This document shows, in pieces, positions 62,775 through 64,000 of a DNA stretch of 64,000 bases. The stretch's first letter is position 1. Every line of letters starts with the position of its first letter. A program made the position numbers and the translations under genes. The stretch comes from Bacillota bacterium (GTDB lineage: Bacteria > Bacillota > Negativicutes > Sporomusales > Sporomusaceae), in assembly GCA_017889705.1 (NCBI GenBank), contig JAGGAB010000014.1, positions 16,968 through 80,967 of the forward strand. Reading direction: 5' to 3'. The notes below the pieces were generated by a model. The model was not told the origin of the DNA. It worked only from the letters and a program-made list of their open reading frames with translations, and searched no databases.

Positions 62775-64000
62775 ATGAGTATTAATTTAAATGAACCGGC
62801 AGTTGAACTTCGGGAATCCAGACTGGGAACTTTAACCGGGTATGAGGGAGATGCTGCCCATCTGCTCAGCAGAAATGATTTTCCCAACCGCGAGCGGTCA
62901 TTTACCCAATGCGGCTCATGCAGCGCCGACCAGGTTATGAATCTGTTTACCCAGATTCAAGATGCAGCAGTTGTCGAACATGGCCCCGCCGGTTGCGCTG
63001 CTGATATTCCCTACCGTAACGCTACTTTCCGCTTAGGCAACAGGCGTATGGGGTATCATGTCCATAATGTCAAATATATCAATACCAATCTTGATGAAAA
63101 TGATACTATTTACGGCGGTGGCGCTAAGCTGGAAAAAGCTATCAGAGAAGCCAAACGCCGCTTTAATCCTAAAGCTATTTTTGTTACAACCACCTGCGCT
63201 TCTGCCATCATCGGCGACGATGTTCCCGGAATTTGTGATGAGCTGGAAGAAGAACTGGGAATTCCGGTTGTCGCAACATTGTGCGAAGGCTTCCGTACCA
63301 ATATTTGGGCAACCGGCTTTGACTCTTCCAATCACAGCATTCTCCGTAAAATCGTTAAACCGGCGCGTCAGAAACAACCTGATTTAATTAATGTAATCAG
63401 TTTCCAACACCGCTTTCTGTTTGAAAGTGTTTTTAAACAGCTTGGCCTGCGCCCTAATCACATTGTTCCACTGTCTACAATCGACCAGCTTGAGCACATC
63501 TCCGAAGCAGCAGCAACAGTACAATACTGCGAATCGCTGGGAAGTTATCTTGCCGCCGGCCTTGAGGAGCATTTCGGCGTACCGGAAGTCAAAGCCCCTG
63601 CGCCGTTTGGCCTCAGAGCCTCTGATGAAATGCTGCGCGAAATTGGTCGGATGTTCCATAAAGAAGCAGAAGTCGAAAAGGTTATTATTGCAGAAAGAGA
63701 AAAAATCGCCAAAGACCTTGAACGGCTTCGCAGCAAACTGACAGGCAAAAGAGCCTTTATTGCCGCTGGCGGTCCGTTAGCCTATAATATCATTGCTCTT
63801 GTCAAGGATTTGGGCATGGAGGTTGCGGGAACCTGCATCTGGCACCATGACCAGAAATTCGATAACGATGATGAGCGGCTAAATTTCCTTAAATTTGACC
63901 TTAAGCATTACGGCAATTTTCATATTGGTGTTTGTAACAAACAAGCCTTTGAAGTAGCTAATGCCATTAATAAACACAAACCAGACATCGCCATTTCCCG
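62775..64000 (+). CDS. NifD-like catalytic subunit (3' end outside window)
   Basis: 408 codons visible from ATG 62775 behind GGAGG. The three P-cluster cysteine regions are present (FTQCGSCSADQ with Cys46/49, HGPAGCAAD Cys74, TTTCASAIIGDDV Cys141), and Cys252 in VQYCESLGSYLA corresponds to the cofactor-binding Cys of nitrogenase. Where nitrogenase has the catalytic GHHIA after CEGFR, this protein has CEGFRTNIWATGFDSSNHS, so the N2-site His is not conserved. It should bind P-cluster-like and NifB-derived clusters but reduce another substrate. A methylthio-alkane reductase-like role fits the sulfur context; not proven. Behind leader L12; a full NifK-like partner may lie beyond the window. Confidence 0.88.
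   Translation, partial: MSINLNEPAVELRESRLGTLTGYEGDAAHLLSRNDFPNRERSFTQCGSCSADQVMNLFTQIQDAAVVEHGPAGCAADIPYRNATFRLGNRRMGYHVHNVKYINTNLDENDTIYGGGAKLEKAIREAKRRFNPKAIFVTTTCASAIIGDDVPGICDELEEELGIPVVATLCEGFRTNIWATGFDSSNHSILRKIVKPARQKQPDLINVISFQHRFLFESVFKQLGLRPNHIVPLSTIDQLEHISEAAATVQYCESLGSYLAAGLEEHFGVPEVKAPAPFGLRASDEMLREIGRMFHKEAEVEKVIIAEREKIAKDLERLRSKLTGKRAFIAAGGPLAYNIIALVKDLGMEVAGTCIWHHDQKFDNDDERLNFLKFDLKHYGNFHIGVCNKQAFEVANAINKHKPDIAIS

Noticed and set aside
1..64000. CRISPR arrays, tRNA or rRNA genes, intact insertion sequences
   Set aside because: No regularly spaced repeats, no cloverleaf with CCA-like end or rRNA core, and no transposase motifs were seen on either strand.
62775..64000. Plus- and minus-strand frames inside the NifD-like gene (for example 63058-63387)
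   Set aside because: The continuous frame from 62775 carries all nitrogenase-family motifs; the others are shadows.

Overview
The window looks like a chromosome segment of a diderm, anaerobic Firmicute of the Negativicutes, most likely Sporomusaceae (Sporomusa/Pelosinus-like). The reasons are Firmicute-type control (two S-box SAM riboswitches, two cobalamin riboswitches, intrinsic terminators, AGGAGG ribosome binding sites, frequent TTG/GTG starts) together with an outer-membrane TonB-dependent receptor and its own ExbB/ExbD/TonB, plus anaerobic enzymes (CooS-type CO dehydrogenase, HydE-like radical SAM protein, 2-hydroxyacyl-CoA-dehydratase/double-cubane type pair, nitrogenase-like proteins). 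The genus assignment is inference.

0-9 kb: end of a YesN/AraC-type response regulator gene, then a B12 region: a divergent CobT and an NCS2-like permease, each behind a near-identical cobalamin riboswitch, with an iron alcohol dehydrogenase, an EutJ-like protein, a DedA protein, a DJ-1/PfpI protein and a nitroreductase.

9-23 kb: a compact locus that reads like an undescribed biosynthetic cluster: two FabH-like ketoacyl synthases, a free acyl carrier protein, four related GNAT-like proteins (one fused to a histidine-kinase-type ATPase domain), a three-subunit molybdenum hydroxylase, a MATE exporter and a HisC-like aminotransferase.

23-38 kb: mainly single-function metabolic genes: gamma-carbonic anhydrase, DASS transporter, a MocR-PhzF-racemase operon, a 34-residue peptide gene behind a structured leader, YitT, CooS, signal peptidase I, an orphan ABC-2 permease, S-box controlled metX, and a double-cubane/activator pair.

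38-64 kb: a sulfur and nitrogenase-like region: two cysK genes, S-box controlled cystathionine synthase/lyase, two tandem-duplicated YezD (DUF2292) proteins each beside a radical SAM enzyme, a sulfonate-type ABC ATPase, NifB-, NifH-, NifK- and NifD-like genes, a PatB/MalY C-S lyase, periplasmic Cys-Cys proteins, a NarL-type two-component system, an OprC-like copper receptor with TonB system, a hydrolase, a MacB-like ABC transporter and an MFS transporter. The central observation is that twelve transcription units in this region, and none elsewhere in the window, carry the same short leader: G(C/T)TGA, a 4-bp hairpin that covaries between copies, AGGC, and then an intrinsic terminator whose 5' strand can instead pair with bases just before the GCTGA. 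This looks like a compact antiterminator/terminator switch defining a local regulon. The NifD-like protein keeps the P-cluster and cofactor cysteines but lacks the catalytic His region of true nitrogenase, so a reductase for another substrate (for example a C-S bond, as in methylthio-alkane reductase) is a reasonable hypothesis.
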